A DNA stretch of 64,000 nt from Actinokineospora auranticolor (GCF_002934265.1 NZ_PTIX01000003.1:248001-312000), one strand, 5' to 3'; positions 1 to 8,169 are shown, counted from the stretch's first letter. Translations and numbers: made by a program. Notes: a model not told the origin generated them from the letters alone.

Positions 1-2
1 TG

Positions 3-1064
3 CTGAACGTGCCCAAGCGGGGCATCGGCGACCGCGCGGAGGCGTGCGTCGCCGCGTTCGCCGACCGCGAGCGGGTCTCCTTCGCCGCGGCCCTGCGCGC
101 CGCCACCGAGGGCCGGGTGCCGATGCTGAACCCGCGCTCGCAGCGGGCCATCTCGGGCTTCGTCGAACTGGTCGACGGCCTCCGCCGGTTCGTCGAGGAC
201 GGGCAGGACGTCGCCGAGGTCCTCGACGCCGTGCTCGACCAGACCGGCTACCGCGCCGAACTCGAAGCCAGCGACGACCCGCAGGACGCGTCCCGGCTCG
301 AGAACCTCAACGAGCTGATCACCGTCGCCCGCGAGTTCACCGAGCAGCCCGACGCCACCCCGGCCGACGACGCCCCGGGGGGCTCCGCCCCCATCGAGCC
401 CACCGGCCCGGTGGCTGGTTCCCTGGACGCCTTCCTCGAACGCGTCTCCCTGGTCGCCGACGCCGACTCGATCCCCGACGCCGAGGACACCGGCGGTGTG
501 GTCACCCTGATGACCCTGCACACCGCCAAGGGCCTCGAGTACCCGGTCGTCTTCGCGACGGGCTGGGAAGACGGCATCTTCCCCCACATGAGGGCCCTGA
601 GCGACCCGGTGGAGCTGTCCGAAGAACGCCGCCTGGCGTACGTCGGCATCACCCGCGCCCGGGAACGCCTCTACCTCTCCCGAGCCCTGGTCCGCTCCGC
701 CTGGGGCCAGCCCATGACCAACCCGGCCTCCCGCTTCTTCGACGAGATCCCCCCCGACCTCATCGACTGGCGCCGAGTCGGCCCGGAGCGCTCAAGCCCC
801 ACCCGGGCCACCACGTGGGGTGGCACCCGCTCCACCACCGCCACCCAGACGAACCGCCTGCGCTCGGCCCCGGGCAAGGGCTGGCAGGACACCCCGGCCC
901 TGTCCCTGAACGTCGGCGACCGCGTCAACCATGACAAATACGGCCTGGGCACGGTGGTCGCCTCCGACGGCCAAGGCCCCCGTGCCACGGCCACCATCGA
1001 CTTCGGCAGCTCGGGCACCATCCGCCTGATGCTGATCGGCAGCGTCCCGATGGTGAAGCTCTAA
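3..1064 (+). CDS. pcrA: ATP-dependent DNA helicase PcrA/UvrD, C-terminal part (5' partial)
   Basis: Superfamily 1A 3'-5' DNA helicase for nucleotide excision repair and transcription-coupled processes. The reading frame is open from base 3, so the N-terminal Walker motifs lie outside the window. Visible are helicase motif V (TLMTLHTAKGLEYPVVF), motif VI (EERRLAYVGITRARERLYL) and, in the last 50 residues, the small Tudor-like tail (GDRVNHDKYGLGTV) that binds RNA polymerase in PcrA/UvrD. The next gene inward is an M23 peptidase on the other strand, the same order I recall for Rv0949-Rv0950c in M. tuberculosis. A long GC stem follows the stop codon. Confidence 0.95.
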   Translation: MNVPKRGIGDRAEACVAAFADRERVSFAAALRAATEGRVPMLNPRSQRAISGFVELVDGLRRFVEDGQDVAEVLDAVLDQTGYRAELEASDDPQDASRLENLNELITVAREFTEQPDATPADDAPGGSAPIEPTGPVAGSLDAFLERVSLVADADSIPDAEDTGGVVTLMTLHTAKGLEYPVVFATGWEDGIFPHMRALSDPVELSEERRLAYVGITRARERLYLSRALVRSAWGQPMTNPASRFFDEIPPDLIDWRRVGPERSSPTRATTWGGTRSTTATQTNRLRSAPGKGWQDTPALSLNVGDRVNHDKYGLGTVVASDGQGPRATATIDFGSSGTIRLMLIGSVPMVKL

Positions 1065-1077
1065 CCCGATCCACAGA

Positions 1078-1113
1078 CCGGGGCAGGCCGCGATTTGATC
1101 TTGCCTGCCCCGG
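1078..1113 (+). terminator. Hairpin downstream of pcrA
   Basis: Perfect 11-bp stem (arms 1078-1088 and 1103-1113) with a 14-nt loop, starting 14 bases after the pcrA stop. There is no T-tract, as is common for actinobacterial terminators. It directly abuts the dispersed repeat that begins near 1114. Confidence 0.6.
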
Positions 1114-1245
1114 CCATCCACATCCGCCGAAACCATCCACAGGATTTCGCGGCCCCTTCCGCACCACCCCACCGCCGATAGACTGGAGCAGGGCTGTCCC
1201 CCCAGAGGAGGGCGAGGGCTGCGCTCGATTCGGGCGGTGGGGTTC
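1114..1245. repeat. Dispersed intergenic repeat, copy A
   Basis: Shares an ordered set of blocks with copies at about 5738-5870 and 22771-23760: a TCCACATCC block, then CCATCCACAG, then GATAGACTGGAGCAGG, then CTGTCCCCC and GGGCTGYGCTCG. Copies A and C match almost base for base through the GATAGACT...GCTC segment. The GATAGACT block could be a -10 box and a GAGGAGG follows, so the unit looks like a promoter/leader fragment, but no open gene follows it here. Confidence 0.7.
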
Positions 1246-1566
1246 AAAAGGTCGTGGACCGGCCTGAACGCCGAGGGGCGAGCCGATGCCCACTCCCATG
1301 CTGAGGCCTGCCTTCATTGCTCGGCATCGGCACCAGATCCCAGCCCGTCATCTCCAAGGGCGCCTGATTTGGGCGACGTGGTGAACGGTCTGAGCGGCGA
1401 TTCGCGTTGTGCCAACTGGTGGATTCGGCCTGCGCACCGCCCAAGCCGCGCTCGCCCACCCACCTCAGCCGCCCCCGCTACTTTCCCCACCCCGCCAAGC
1501 CGAACCCGCCGGCCCTCGACGTCTGCCAGCCCGACCTACCACTCAGTCCACCGCGCCCGTCTGAAC

Positions 1567-1697
1567 TGCTCGATGGGTGTGGATTGTCTTTGTGTGGGGG
1601 GACGAGCCTGCCAAGCTCTCCCGCGGGTGGGGTGGCTTGCCCGCCCCACCGCAGGCTCGTAGGGGCCCCACACAAAGACAATTCACCCCATCGAGCA
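1567..1697. repeat. Long imperfect inverted repeat (hairpin) between convergent genes
   Basis: The arm at about 1567-1610 is matched in reverse complement by about 1652-1697. It includes a perfect shared 17-mer around ATTGTCTTTGTGTGGGG and a shared GCTCGATGGG outer part; a smaller GC stem lies in the loop. It lies between pcrA (+) and the serine hydrolase (-), so it could be a bidirectional terminator, but it is much longer than the other terminators here and could be a MITE-like element. The rest of 1246-1761 shows no convincing gene. Confidence 0.7.
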
Positions 1698-1761
1698 ACG
1701 CTCGACAACTCGCGCCCAGACCACGAGAGAACCCCACCCCGCTGGAACGCCGAGCAACCGA

Positions 1762-2958
1762 TCAATCGTCGATGGCCTGGTAGCTCGACGTGAGGAAGTC
1801 GGCGTAGACCTTGGGCCCGTCAGGCGACGTCCACGCCTGCTGCGTCAGCATGATCGCGACCAGATCCTCCGTCGGGTCCATCTGCGCCGTCGTACCCAGC
1901 CCACCGGTCCAGCCGAAGCGGCCGGGCACCATGTGGATGTCGGTGCGGCGGGTCACGACGCTCACCCCGAAGCCCCAGCCGGAGCTGTCGAAGAAACCGT
2001 CGCCCAGGCCCGCGCCCGCCTTCTGGGTGGGCAGCAGTTGGTCGGTGGTCATCGTGCGCACGGACAGCCGGGAGAGCAGGCGACCGTTCGGGCCTCGACC
2101 GTCGTCGAGCAGCATGCGGCCGAAGGTGAGGTAGTCGGCGGCCGTCGAGACCAGGCCGCCCCGGCCCGAGGCGAACGCGGGCGGGCTGCTCCACTGTCCC
2201 CCGACGGCGGGGTCGTACACGGTGAGCTGGTCGCCCTCCGTGGTGTACGCGGTGGCGAGTCGGTCGATCTTGTCCGCCGGTACGTGGAAGCCGGTGTCCA
2301 CCATGCCCAGCGGCTCGAAGATCCGCTCGCGCAAGAACACATCGAACGGCTTGCCGGACGCCCGCGAGATCAGAATCCCCAGCACGTCATAAGCCGTGTC
2401 ATACCACCATTTCTCGCCGGGCTGCGAGAGCAAAGGGACGGTCGCGAGTAGACTGATCCACTCGTCCTGGTCCGGTGTGGACGATGGCTGCGGCGGTCCG
2501 GGGGTGAGGCCGACCTCGGCAAGGGCGTCCTGGACGGGATAGGTGCCGGGCGGCGCCATGATGATCCCGTGCCCGAACGTGGAGTCCATCAGGTGGCGCA
2601 CCGTGATCGGGCGCTCGGCCTGGACCGTCTCGTCCACCGGGCTGTCGAGCGCCCGGAGGACCCGCGGCTCCGCCAGTTCGGGCAGCAACTCGGCCACCGG
2701 GTCGTCCAGCCGGAGCCCGCACTCCTCCACGAGGATCATCGCCGCCACCGCGGCGACCGGCTTGGTCATCGAGGCGATCCGGAAGATTGTGTCCTCGGCC
2801 ATCGCCGCGCCGCCGACCTCGCGGACGCCATGTGCGTGGACGTGGGTCTCGCCGCGCCTGCTGAGCAGGCCCACGATCCCGGGCACCGACCCGGACTCGA
2901 CGTGCTCGGCCATCCGGGTGCGCCACCGGTCGAGCCGGGGCCGGGAGAGGTTGCTCAC
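1762..2958 (-). CDS. Serine hydrolase of the beta-lactamase/EstB (class C-like) family
   Basis: Predicted serine esterase or DD-peptidase-like hydrolase of 398 residues. The SxxK nucleophile motif is S63-M-T-K66 (IASMTKPVAAVA). The YxN-like position is Y186-D-T, and a GWTGGLGT motif near the C-terminus stands at the usual KTG/HxG position, typical of EstB-type esterases rather than true beta-lactamases. I see no signal peptide, so the enzyme is probably cytoplasmic. The GTG start gives MSNLSRPRLDRW. The substrate is unknown. The gene is convergent with pcrA, with a long hairpin between them. Confidence 0.85.
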   Translation of the reverse strand: MSNLSRPRLDRWRTRMAEHVESGSVPGIVGLLSRRGETHVHAHGVREVGGAAMAEDTIFRIASMTKPVAAVAAMILVEECGLRLDDPVAELLPELAEPRVLRALDSPVDETVQAERPITVRHLMDSTFGHGIIMAPPGTYPVQDALAEVGLTPGPPQPSSTPDQDEWISLLATVPLLSQPGEKWWYDTAYDVLGILISRASGKPFDVFLRERIFEPLGMVDTGFHVPADKIDRLATAYTTEGDQLTVYDPAVGGQWSSPPAFASGRGGLVSTAADYLTFGRMLLDDGRGPNGRLLSRLSVRTMTTDQLLPTQKAGAGLGDGFFDSSGWGFGVSVVTRRTDIHMVPGRFGWTGGLGTTAQMDPTEDLVAIMLTQQAWTSPDGPKVYADFLTSSYQAIDD

Positions 2959-3099
2959 GGCTCCGAACCTAGCGCGGCCCCACGACAGCGCCCGGAATTG
3001 TCGTACCCCTGCTGTTGACTGTGCTCAGCGTCGGAAATGGCGCCTGACCTGGGGGTCGCTGAAGACTCGCGACTGGGGAAGCGACTGGGAGGTGGACAC

Positions 3100-3375
3100 A
3101 TGGACGACCGCGTGCGCCGGGCGCTGGACCTGGCCGTCGGGCTGCGCGCCGAAGCCGAGGGGGACTTCGCGGTGGGCGCGCCGAGCCGCTGTGCGGTGTC
3201 CTGCCGGTGCGTGGGGGCGCGCCCCTGCCTGGTGACCCGTGTGGGCGCGTTCGCGGGGGTGCGCGGCGCCGGAGCCGGGCCGCGCAGGACCAGGGCCGGT
3301 CCGGGCCGCTCCGCCCAGTGCACGGCGGGCCCGTCGGCCTGCGCGTGTAGTACCGCGCGCAACCAAATCGGGTGA
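3100..3375 (+). CDS. Possible small protein, 91 residues, unrecognised
   Basis: An ATG is preceded by a good ribosome-binding site (GGGAGGT, 7-8 bases upstream), and the first 30 codons read like a normal helical protein (MDDRVRRALDLAVGL). The second half becomes Arg/Gly/Ala/Cys-rich and looks less natural. It sits alone between the divergently placed serine hydrolase and the convergent M23 gene. No family was recognised. It may be real, a decayed gene, or chance; the rest of 2959-3414 holds nothing I can name. Confidence 0.35.
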   Translation: MDDRVRRALDLAVGLRAEAEGDFAVGAPSRCAVSCRCVGARPCLVTRVGAFAGVRGAGAGPRRTRAGPGRSAQCTAGPSACACSTARNQIG

Positions 3376-3414
3376 CGTGGGTTTACCGGGGGCCGATTTG
3401 GGTGAACTCTGGGG

Positions 3415-4245
3415 TCAGAACGAGATCCCGCGTGCGGCAAGCCACGGAAGGGGGTTCATCTTGCGTCCGCTGGTGTCCCAGATCTCGAAGTGCAGGTGCG
3501 GGCCGGTCGACTGGCCGCGGTTACCGATGTGCGCGATGAGCTGACCGGCCTTGACCTGCTGGCCCTCGCGCACCACGTAGTCGTTGACGTGGCCGTAGAC
3601 CGAGACGGTGCCGTCCTCGTGCTGCACTCGCACCCACAGGCCGAACCCGCTGGCCGTGCCCGCCTCGATGACGGTGCCGTCGGCCACGGAGACGATCGGG
3701 GTGCCGATCCGGTTGGCGATGTCGATGCCGTAGTGCGTGACGCCCCAGCGGGCGCCGAAGCCCGAGGTGAAGGTGCCGACTGCGGGCTGCACGAACTTGG
3801 GCCGCGCGGCCTCTTCCTGCTTGGCCTTGAGCTGGGCGGCGCGGGCGTTGCGGGCCTCCGTGAGGCGCTGCGCCGTGGCGATCTTCTGGACCTCGGCCGA
3901 GCCGTCGGTCTCCTTGGAGAGGGTCAGCAGCTCGGGGGCCGCGGTGGTGCCACCGGTGTCACCACCGGAGCCCATCGACGCGGCGGCCTGCCGGACCCCG
4001 GCGAGCGGGGGCGCGACGTCGTCGGCGGCGGACGCACCGCCACTGGAGGCGGCCTGGATGGTCTGACCGGCGGCGGCAGCGGCGAAAGCGCCGACCGCGA
4101 CCGCGGCGACCACGACCCGCCCACGCAGGGCGGAGGACGGGGGAGCGATCCGGTGCGCGCCCTTCACGCGGCGAGCACCGCGTTCGAGCGCTTCGTCCAG
4201 CGCGGCGAACTCGCGTTCACCACCGGTCGAGCGATGTCGGGACAA
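3415..4245 (-). CDS. M23-family metallopeptidase (LytM/peptidoglycan hydrolase), membrane-anchored
   Basis: Zinc endopeptidase predicted to cleave peptidoglycan peptide bridges outside the membrane; 276 residues. A single hydrophobic segment at about 43-62 follows a basic N-terminus (signal anchor). A short coiled-coil-like stretch (about 118-150) links to the M23 domain: H171-Y-G-I-D175 and the HxH pair in GPHLHFEIW (H250, H252) are the zinc ligands. Its position beside pcrA and before sucC matches Rv0950c. A 17-bp palindrome lies about 275 bp upstream. Annotation as M23 is firm; its exact substrate and whether it is active or regulatory are not shown. Confidence 0.92.
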   Translation of the reverse strand: MSRHRSTGGEREFAALDEALERGARRVKGAHRIAPPSSALRGRVVVAAVAVGAFAAAAAGQTIQAASSGGASAADDVAPPLAGVRQAAASMGSGGDTGGTTAAPELLTLSKETDGSAEVQKIATAQRLTEARNARAAQLKAKQEEAARPKFVQPAVGTFTSGFGARWGVTHYGIDIANRIGTPIVSVADGTVIEAGTASGFGLWVRVQHEDGTVSVYGHVNDYVVREGQQVKAGQLIAHIGNRGQSTGPHLHFEIWDTSGRKMNPLPWLAARGISF

Positions 4246-4519
4246 GACCCAGCCTTCCGCGTTCGGGGAGTTCGGTTCGAAACACCAGGCTCGCGGGGGA
4301 CGAGCTTCGCGGTGCCGGACACCGGGCGGGGGACCCGGTTGGGAGGGCGGTGGAGCTTGGATGCCTTCCCTGTCCTATTCGTGACCGGACTGTGACAACG
4401 GACCCGGGGACAGTAACGGGGCGGCGGCGGGCAGGGCAACAGTCGTCACCCGATTCCGGTCGCGGGGGAATTTCGGGAAAGTGAACACCCTGGGGTTACT
4501 ACGGAAAGTTAACCCGATG

Positions 4520-4536
4520 TCACACTCTTAGTGTGA
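4520..4536. promoter_or_regulatory. Palindrome TCACACT-N3-AGTGTGA upstream of the M23 gene
   Basis: Perfect 7-bp inverted repeat with a 3-bp spacer in the 5' region of the M23 gene, about 275 bp upstream of its start codon. It looks like an operator for a dimeric repressor such as a GntR-type protein (inference). No regulator gene is adjacent. Confidence 0.45.
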
Positions 4537-4539
4537 GCT

Positions 4540-5737
4540 GTGTCTCGGTTCAATCGGCCATCCGGGTGGCAACTCGTTCGTGTCCGGCGCGTCACCCGCG
4601 CGGCCCCAGCCTTTCGCCCAGGTCACGGCTCTTCGTGAACCCACCGTTATCAACGGCATCACCCACACGCGCGTCTCCGTCCTCACGCATCACGGAGAAG
4701 TGGCGATCCTTCGGTCACGCACCGAAACCACCGCCACTCGTCCCGATCCGGACGACCAGGACGTCTCGGATGCCTCACCCCGCTCAGTGTCCCCACCGCC
4801 AACCAACCCGCCACGAGTCCACTCGCCACTCCGCGTGACCTGCGCCGACGTGAGCCTCCTGCGGCTCACGCCTGGTCGCACTGCGCCAGTCCGGCCGAAG
4901 CGCGCCCGCCGGCCACCTGCTCTCAAGCAGGCTCGCCCGACTCCGGTCACCCCGGAGTGGCGCGCGGGCCACACGCAAACGTCGCTCTCGCCTGCTTCGA
5001 ATCTCTCGGTAGGGCTTACCTGCCCACCGGCTCCACCTGTACGGCCTATCTCCGGCCCGCTTTGCCCTACATCATCCGTTCTGGCTGCTTTATCGGGCGC
5101 TGCCCGTCTCTCGGCTCCTGAACCGCTGTGCCTGCGTCGCGCCGCTCTGCCTCGCCCGTTCCCGGCTCCGCCCCGTCCTTCGCCTGCCCGCCTCCGCCCC
5201 CGCCTCGCTGCCTCTCGCTCCGTCTCGTTCTGCCCGTTCTGTCCTTCCACTTCGTCTCACCCTGCTTGTCCTACTTGGCTGTTTCGTCTGGTCCGTCTCG
5301 CCCCGTCCTTTCCCTGCCCGCTCCTCGGGCCGCTCTGCCTGCTCGCCTCGCGCTGCTCTGCCTCGCCGCGCCCGGTTTCACCGCGCCCTTTCTCCGCCTG
5401 CCGGTCTCCGCCTCGCCGCCCCACCTCTGTGCGGCGTCGCACTCGGGTGAGCCACCACTTCACGGCCTCGCCACTCCCGCGTCGGCTTGTCTCGTTCGGC
5501 ACGCTCTGATCAGCTCGCCTGCGTGCCTGCGTGCCTGCGTGCCTGCGTGCCTGCGTGCCTGCGTGCCTGCGTGCCTGCGTGCCTGCGTGCCTGCGTGCCT
5601 GCGTGCCTGCGTGCCCGGCTGGCTCCGCCGTCCCGCTCGCCATGCCTGGCCGACTCGGCTCGCCGTCTGTCTCGTCCCGCTCCACCAGCCCGCCTCGCCC
5701 GCCCGCCCCCGCGCCGAAAATCCAGCAAGATCACGAG
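4540..5737. other. Long non-coding, pyrimidine-skewed intergenic region
   Basis: About 1.2 kb with no plausible gene. From about 5040 to 5720 the + strand is dominated by C and T (runs such as CCTCGCTGCCTCTCGCTCC), giving strong strand asymmetry. The region contains the 8-bp tandem array at 5517-5615 and ends at a copy of the dispersed repeat. Open frames here are composition artefacts: Pro/Ser/Arg-rich on one strand and Gly/Arg-rich on the other. Confidence 0.7.
5517..5615. repeat. 8-bp tandem repeat array GCGTGCCT, about 12 units
   Basis: Eleven perfect consecutive copies of GCGTGCCT at 5521-5608, preceded by a half unit (GCCT) and followed by a twelfth unit changed at its last base (GCGTGCCC). 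Eight is not a multiple of three, and all frames give an 8-residue Ala/Cys/Pro/Arg period, so this is a simple-sequence repeat, not coding. Confidence 0.97.
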
Positions 5738-5870
5738 TTATCCACATCCCCGCGAACCATCCACAGCTCCGTCAAACCCCCTTCCGGCCCTCTGAGCTGC
5801 GGCGATAGGGTTGCCTCAAGGGCCTGCCCCCGGGCGGGAGGGGCTTGTGCTCGGGGTGGTCGGGGGGTGG
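5738..5870. repeat. Dispersed intergenic repeat, copy B (diverged)
   Basis: Starts with TTATCCACA (5738-5746), identical to the classical DnaA-box 9-mer, then CCATCCACAG, CGATAGGGTTGCC, CCTGCCCCC and GGGGCTTGTGCTCGGG in the same order and spacing as copies A and C. It is more diverged in the middle. It lies about 130 bp upstream of the polytopic membrane protein gene, so the CGATAGGGT block may act as that gene's -10 region (inference). Confidence 0.6.
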
Positions 5871-6003
5871 AAAAGGAGCCCGAAGGGCGGCATAGGGGGT
5901 GCGAGGGGGGAGGGTCACCGGTTGAGGGGGATTGGGGTGGGTGTGGGGATCTCACCCGGCGTGGGGCCGCGCGGAGCGATCTCAGTTGCTAGCGTTGCTC
6001 GCG

Positions 6004-7764
6004 ATGACTTCGCGGACCAGTACCCCGTCTGCCCGTGACCTGCCGGGGCCGATTCCCCTGCCCGAGCAGCGGATCCGCTGGGGGGACAGCCCACCGAGAC
6101 TGCGCGTCGGGTTTGGGGTGGCGGTTGGTGGGGCGGTGCTCCAGTGCCTTGGGCTCGCTGTCGGGCTTGTCGGTGGTCAGGCGCCTGCCGGGTTTGCGGG
6201 GCTTCCCCTTCTGATCGGCCTCGCGCTCGTTCCGCCGCTTCTCGCGGTTGCCTTCGCCGTCAGGGGGCAGCCGGTGATCGGTGCGGGGCTCCTGCTCGGT
6301 TCCGCTCTCCTCGTCCCCGGTCGCGCGCTCCTCGACGCCCAGTTCGCCGTTGACGCCACCGCCGTGTCGCGCCCCGAGTTGATGGTTCCGACCTCCCTCG
6401 CCCCCCTCACCCCCGCGCTCGGGCTGTGGGCACTGCTCGCGGGGCACCTGCTCGCTGCCGCCGCCGGGGTGCTCGCCGTCGGGCGGGCGGGGGCCGTTCC
6501 CGGGTCCCCGTACGACGCCGAGTTCGACGCCTCCCCCGACGACCGCTCCCAGCGCACCCGGGGCACCGCGTTGCTCGTCGCGTTGGTGACCGGGGCCGCG
6601 GCGGCCATCGGGCTCCTCCTCGCCCCGTTCTCCTCGGCCGAGGCGTTCCTGCCCGCCGACGACGTCTTCACCGCCTCCGGCTTCCTCCGCTACGGCCTGC
6701 TCGCCCTGGCCGTCGCGACCGGTGTCGCCGCGGCCGCCGGCGCCGGGTCCACGCGCCCCGCCGTCGCGCGTGGGGTGCTGCTCGGCGCGACCCTCGGGGT
6801 CCTCGCCGTGACGGCGCCGCAGATCGTCGCGGGCCTCGTCGTGCCGCGGCTCTCCCTCGCCCCGGGACCGCTGCTCGCCCTCCTGGCCATGACGGTGCTC
6901 ACCGTCGTCGTCTGGGTTTCCAACCGGCCGGAGACCGACGAGGCCGACGCCGAGGTCAGCCTCGAGTCCGGTGGTCTGCACCGGGCCGCCGGTGTGCTCG
7001 GGTTGCTGGCCGGTGTCGCGGCCCTGGTCGCCGCGTTCGCCGCGAACCTCGTCTACACCGAGACCGGCGACCGGTTCGGCACCTACGGCAACCGGTTGTT
7101 CATCCCCTGCGGACTCCTCGTCCTCGCGCTCGCGGCCCCGCTGCTCTTCCGGCGCGCCGCCGACGGGGTTCGCCCGGCGTTCACCGTCGTGCTCGCCGCC
7201 GTTCCGCTGGTCGCCGCGTCCACTTTGGACGACGCGTTCACCGCGACCGCCGCCACCGGGGCCGTGCGGGTCGGCACGGGGGTCTGGTTCGCCGGGCTCT
7301 CCGTCCTGTTGGCCGCGGCCGCCGCCGTCGCGGCCGGGTTGGCGGGTGCGGCCGAGCGCGACGACGTCGACGTCTCCGAGAGGGAGATCAACCTCGCGCT
7401 GGTCGGTCCACTCGCCGCCGCCGGGTTGTTCGCCATCGGCGCCTTCGGGTTGCCCGCCGTCAAGGCGCCGGGGCTCGTGCCGCCGGGGATCTGGACCGAG
7501 TTCCGCCTTGCCTCCTGGGGACTCCTCCTCGCCGCCCTGGCCGTCGTCGCGGCGGTCGCGCTCGCGGCGCTGTCCCGGCCCGGGCGAGCGGGCGCGCTCC
7601 TCCTGGGCGCGGCCGGTCTGGTCGGTGTGCGGGTGCTGGAGTTCCCCCTGACGTCCGGTCGCGTCGACGGTGCGACCCCCGGTCAGGCGATGTGGGTGGC
7701 GCTGGCCTGCGTGGCCGCGCTCGTCGTCGCGACCATGGTCGCCGTGGGGCGCGCTCGCGCGTAA
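6004..7764 (+). CDS. Polytopic membrane protein, function unknown
   Basis: The 586-residue protein is almost entirely hydrophobic Ala/Leu/Val/Gly segments separated by short loops, consistent with well over ten membrane spans. A hydrophilic loop (EFDASPDDRSQRTRG) lies near 180-195. The ATG at 6004 (MTSRTSTPSARD) is preferred over an earlier in-frame GTG because it gives a normal polar N-terminus just before the first span. I do not recognise the family. It ends 3 bases before the start of the small B12-domain-like gene, so the two are probably translated together, and both precede sucC. Confidence 0.75.
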   Translation: MTSRTSTPSARDLPGPIPLPEQRIRWGDSPPRLRVGFGVAVGGAVLQCLGLAVGLVGGQAPAGFAGLPLLIGLALVPPLLAVAFAVRGQPVIGAGLLLGSALLVPGRALLDAQFAVDATAVSRPELMVPTSLAPLTPALGLWALLAGHLLAAAAGVLAVGRAGAVPGSPYDAEFDASPDDRSQRTRGTALLVALVTGAAAAIGLLLAPFSSAEAFLPADDVFTASGFLRYGLLALAVATGVAAAAGAGSTRPAVARGVLLGATLGVLAVTAPQIVAGLVVPRLSLAPGPLLALLAMTVLTVVVWVSNRPETDEADAEVSLESGGLHRAAGVLGLLAGVAALVAAFAANLVYTETGDRFGTYGNRLFIPCGLLVLALAAPLLFRRAADGVRPAFTVVLAAVPLVAASTLDDAFTATAATGAVRVGTGVWFAGLSVLLAAAAAVAAGLAGAAERDDVDVSEREINLALVGPLAAAGLFAIGAFGLPAVKAPGLVPPGIWTEFRLASWGLLLAALAVVAAVALAALSRPGRAGALLLGAAGLVGVRVLEFPLTSGRVDGATPGQAMWVALACVAALVVATMVAVGRARA

Positions 7765-7767
7765 GAG

Positions 7768-8022
7768 ATGCGAATCGTCCTCACGGGTGCCGACGACCTC
7801 GCCCGCGCACTACGCGACGCGGGGGCGGAGGTGGTCTACCTGACCGACACCGACCCGGCCCGTGTCGCCGCGACCGCGGTCCAAGAGGACGCCGACGCGG
7901 TGGTCGCGGCCACCGCTCTCCCGGCGATCACCGCGTTGTTGGCCGACAATGGCGCGGAGGACATCGCCGTGGTCGCCGCCGACGGGGCTCTCGCCTGGCT
8001 GGCCGACACGGCCGGTGAGTGA
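7768..8022 (+). CDS. Small B12-binding-domain-like protein (84 residues)
   Basis: The sequence pattern (LARALRDAGAEVVYL, then AAAVQEDADAVV-like and a GAEDIAVV strand) resembles the Rossmann-like cobalamin-binding domain of methylmalonyl-CoA mutase. It lacks the DxHxxG motif whose histidine ligates cobalt and covers only part of the fold. The start overlaps the upstream unit (TAAGAGATG). Its place just before succinyl-CoA ligase is suggestive, since methylmalonyl-CoA mutase makes succinyl-CoA, but cofactor binding is doubtful. The family assignment is by eye and tentative. Confidence 0.6.
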   Translation: MRIVLTGADDLARALRDAGAEVVYLTDTDPARVAATAVQEDADAVVAATALPAITALLADNGAEDIAVVAADGALAWLADTAGE

Positions 8023-8061
8023 ACTCACCACCGGTCGTGACGGACCTCACCGGGTGCGAAG

Positions 8062-8090
8062 TGTCAACCCCAATCCCACGTCGCTAGGGT
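8062..8090 (+). promoter_or_regulatory. Probable sigma-A-type promoter of sucCD
   Basis: TGTCAA (8062-8067), a 17-bp spacer and TAGGGT (8085-8090) lie about 80 bp upstream of the sucC start, after the stop of the preceding small gene. Assignment is from hexamer similarity and spacing only. Confidence 0.4.
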
Positions 8091-8169
8091 TCCGTGACGT
8101 CCGGCCGCGCGAATCCAGCGCACGACGTCCGACAGCAGCACGTCGACACCGTAGTCAGGAGACTGTCGA

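Noticed and set aside
1237-1662. 141-codon + frame after dispersed repeat copy A
   Set aside because: No ribosome site or protein-like pattern; runs into the long hairpin.
4246-4510. c-di-AMP (ydaO) riboswitch before the M23 gene
   Set aside because: Such riboswitches often precede cell-wall hydrolase genes in actinobacteria, but I could not find the conserved core blocks on the minus strand.
5517-5615. CRISPR-like array
   Set aside because: The unit is 8 bp with no spacers and no cas genes; the same applies to 14968-15095.
5738-5746. Replication origin based on DnaA-box 9-mers (also 15209, 22771)
   Set aside because: The boxes are single and scattered within repeats, with no dnaA/dnaN genes or box cluster.
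5128-5992. Several overlapping frames encoding Ala-Cys-Pro-Arg repeats
   Set aside because: They are translations of the 8-bp tandem array and C/T tract; 8-residue periodicity appears in every frame.
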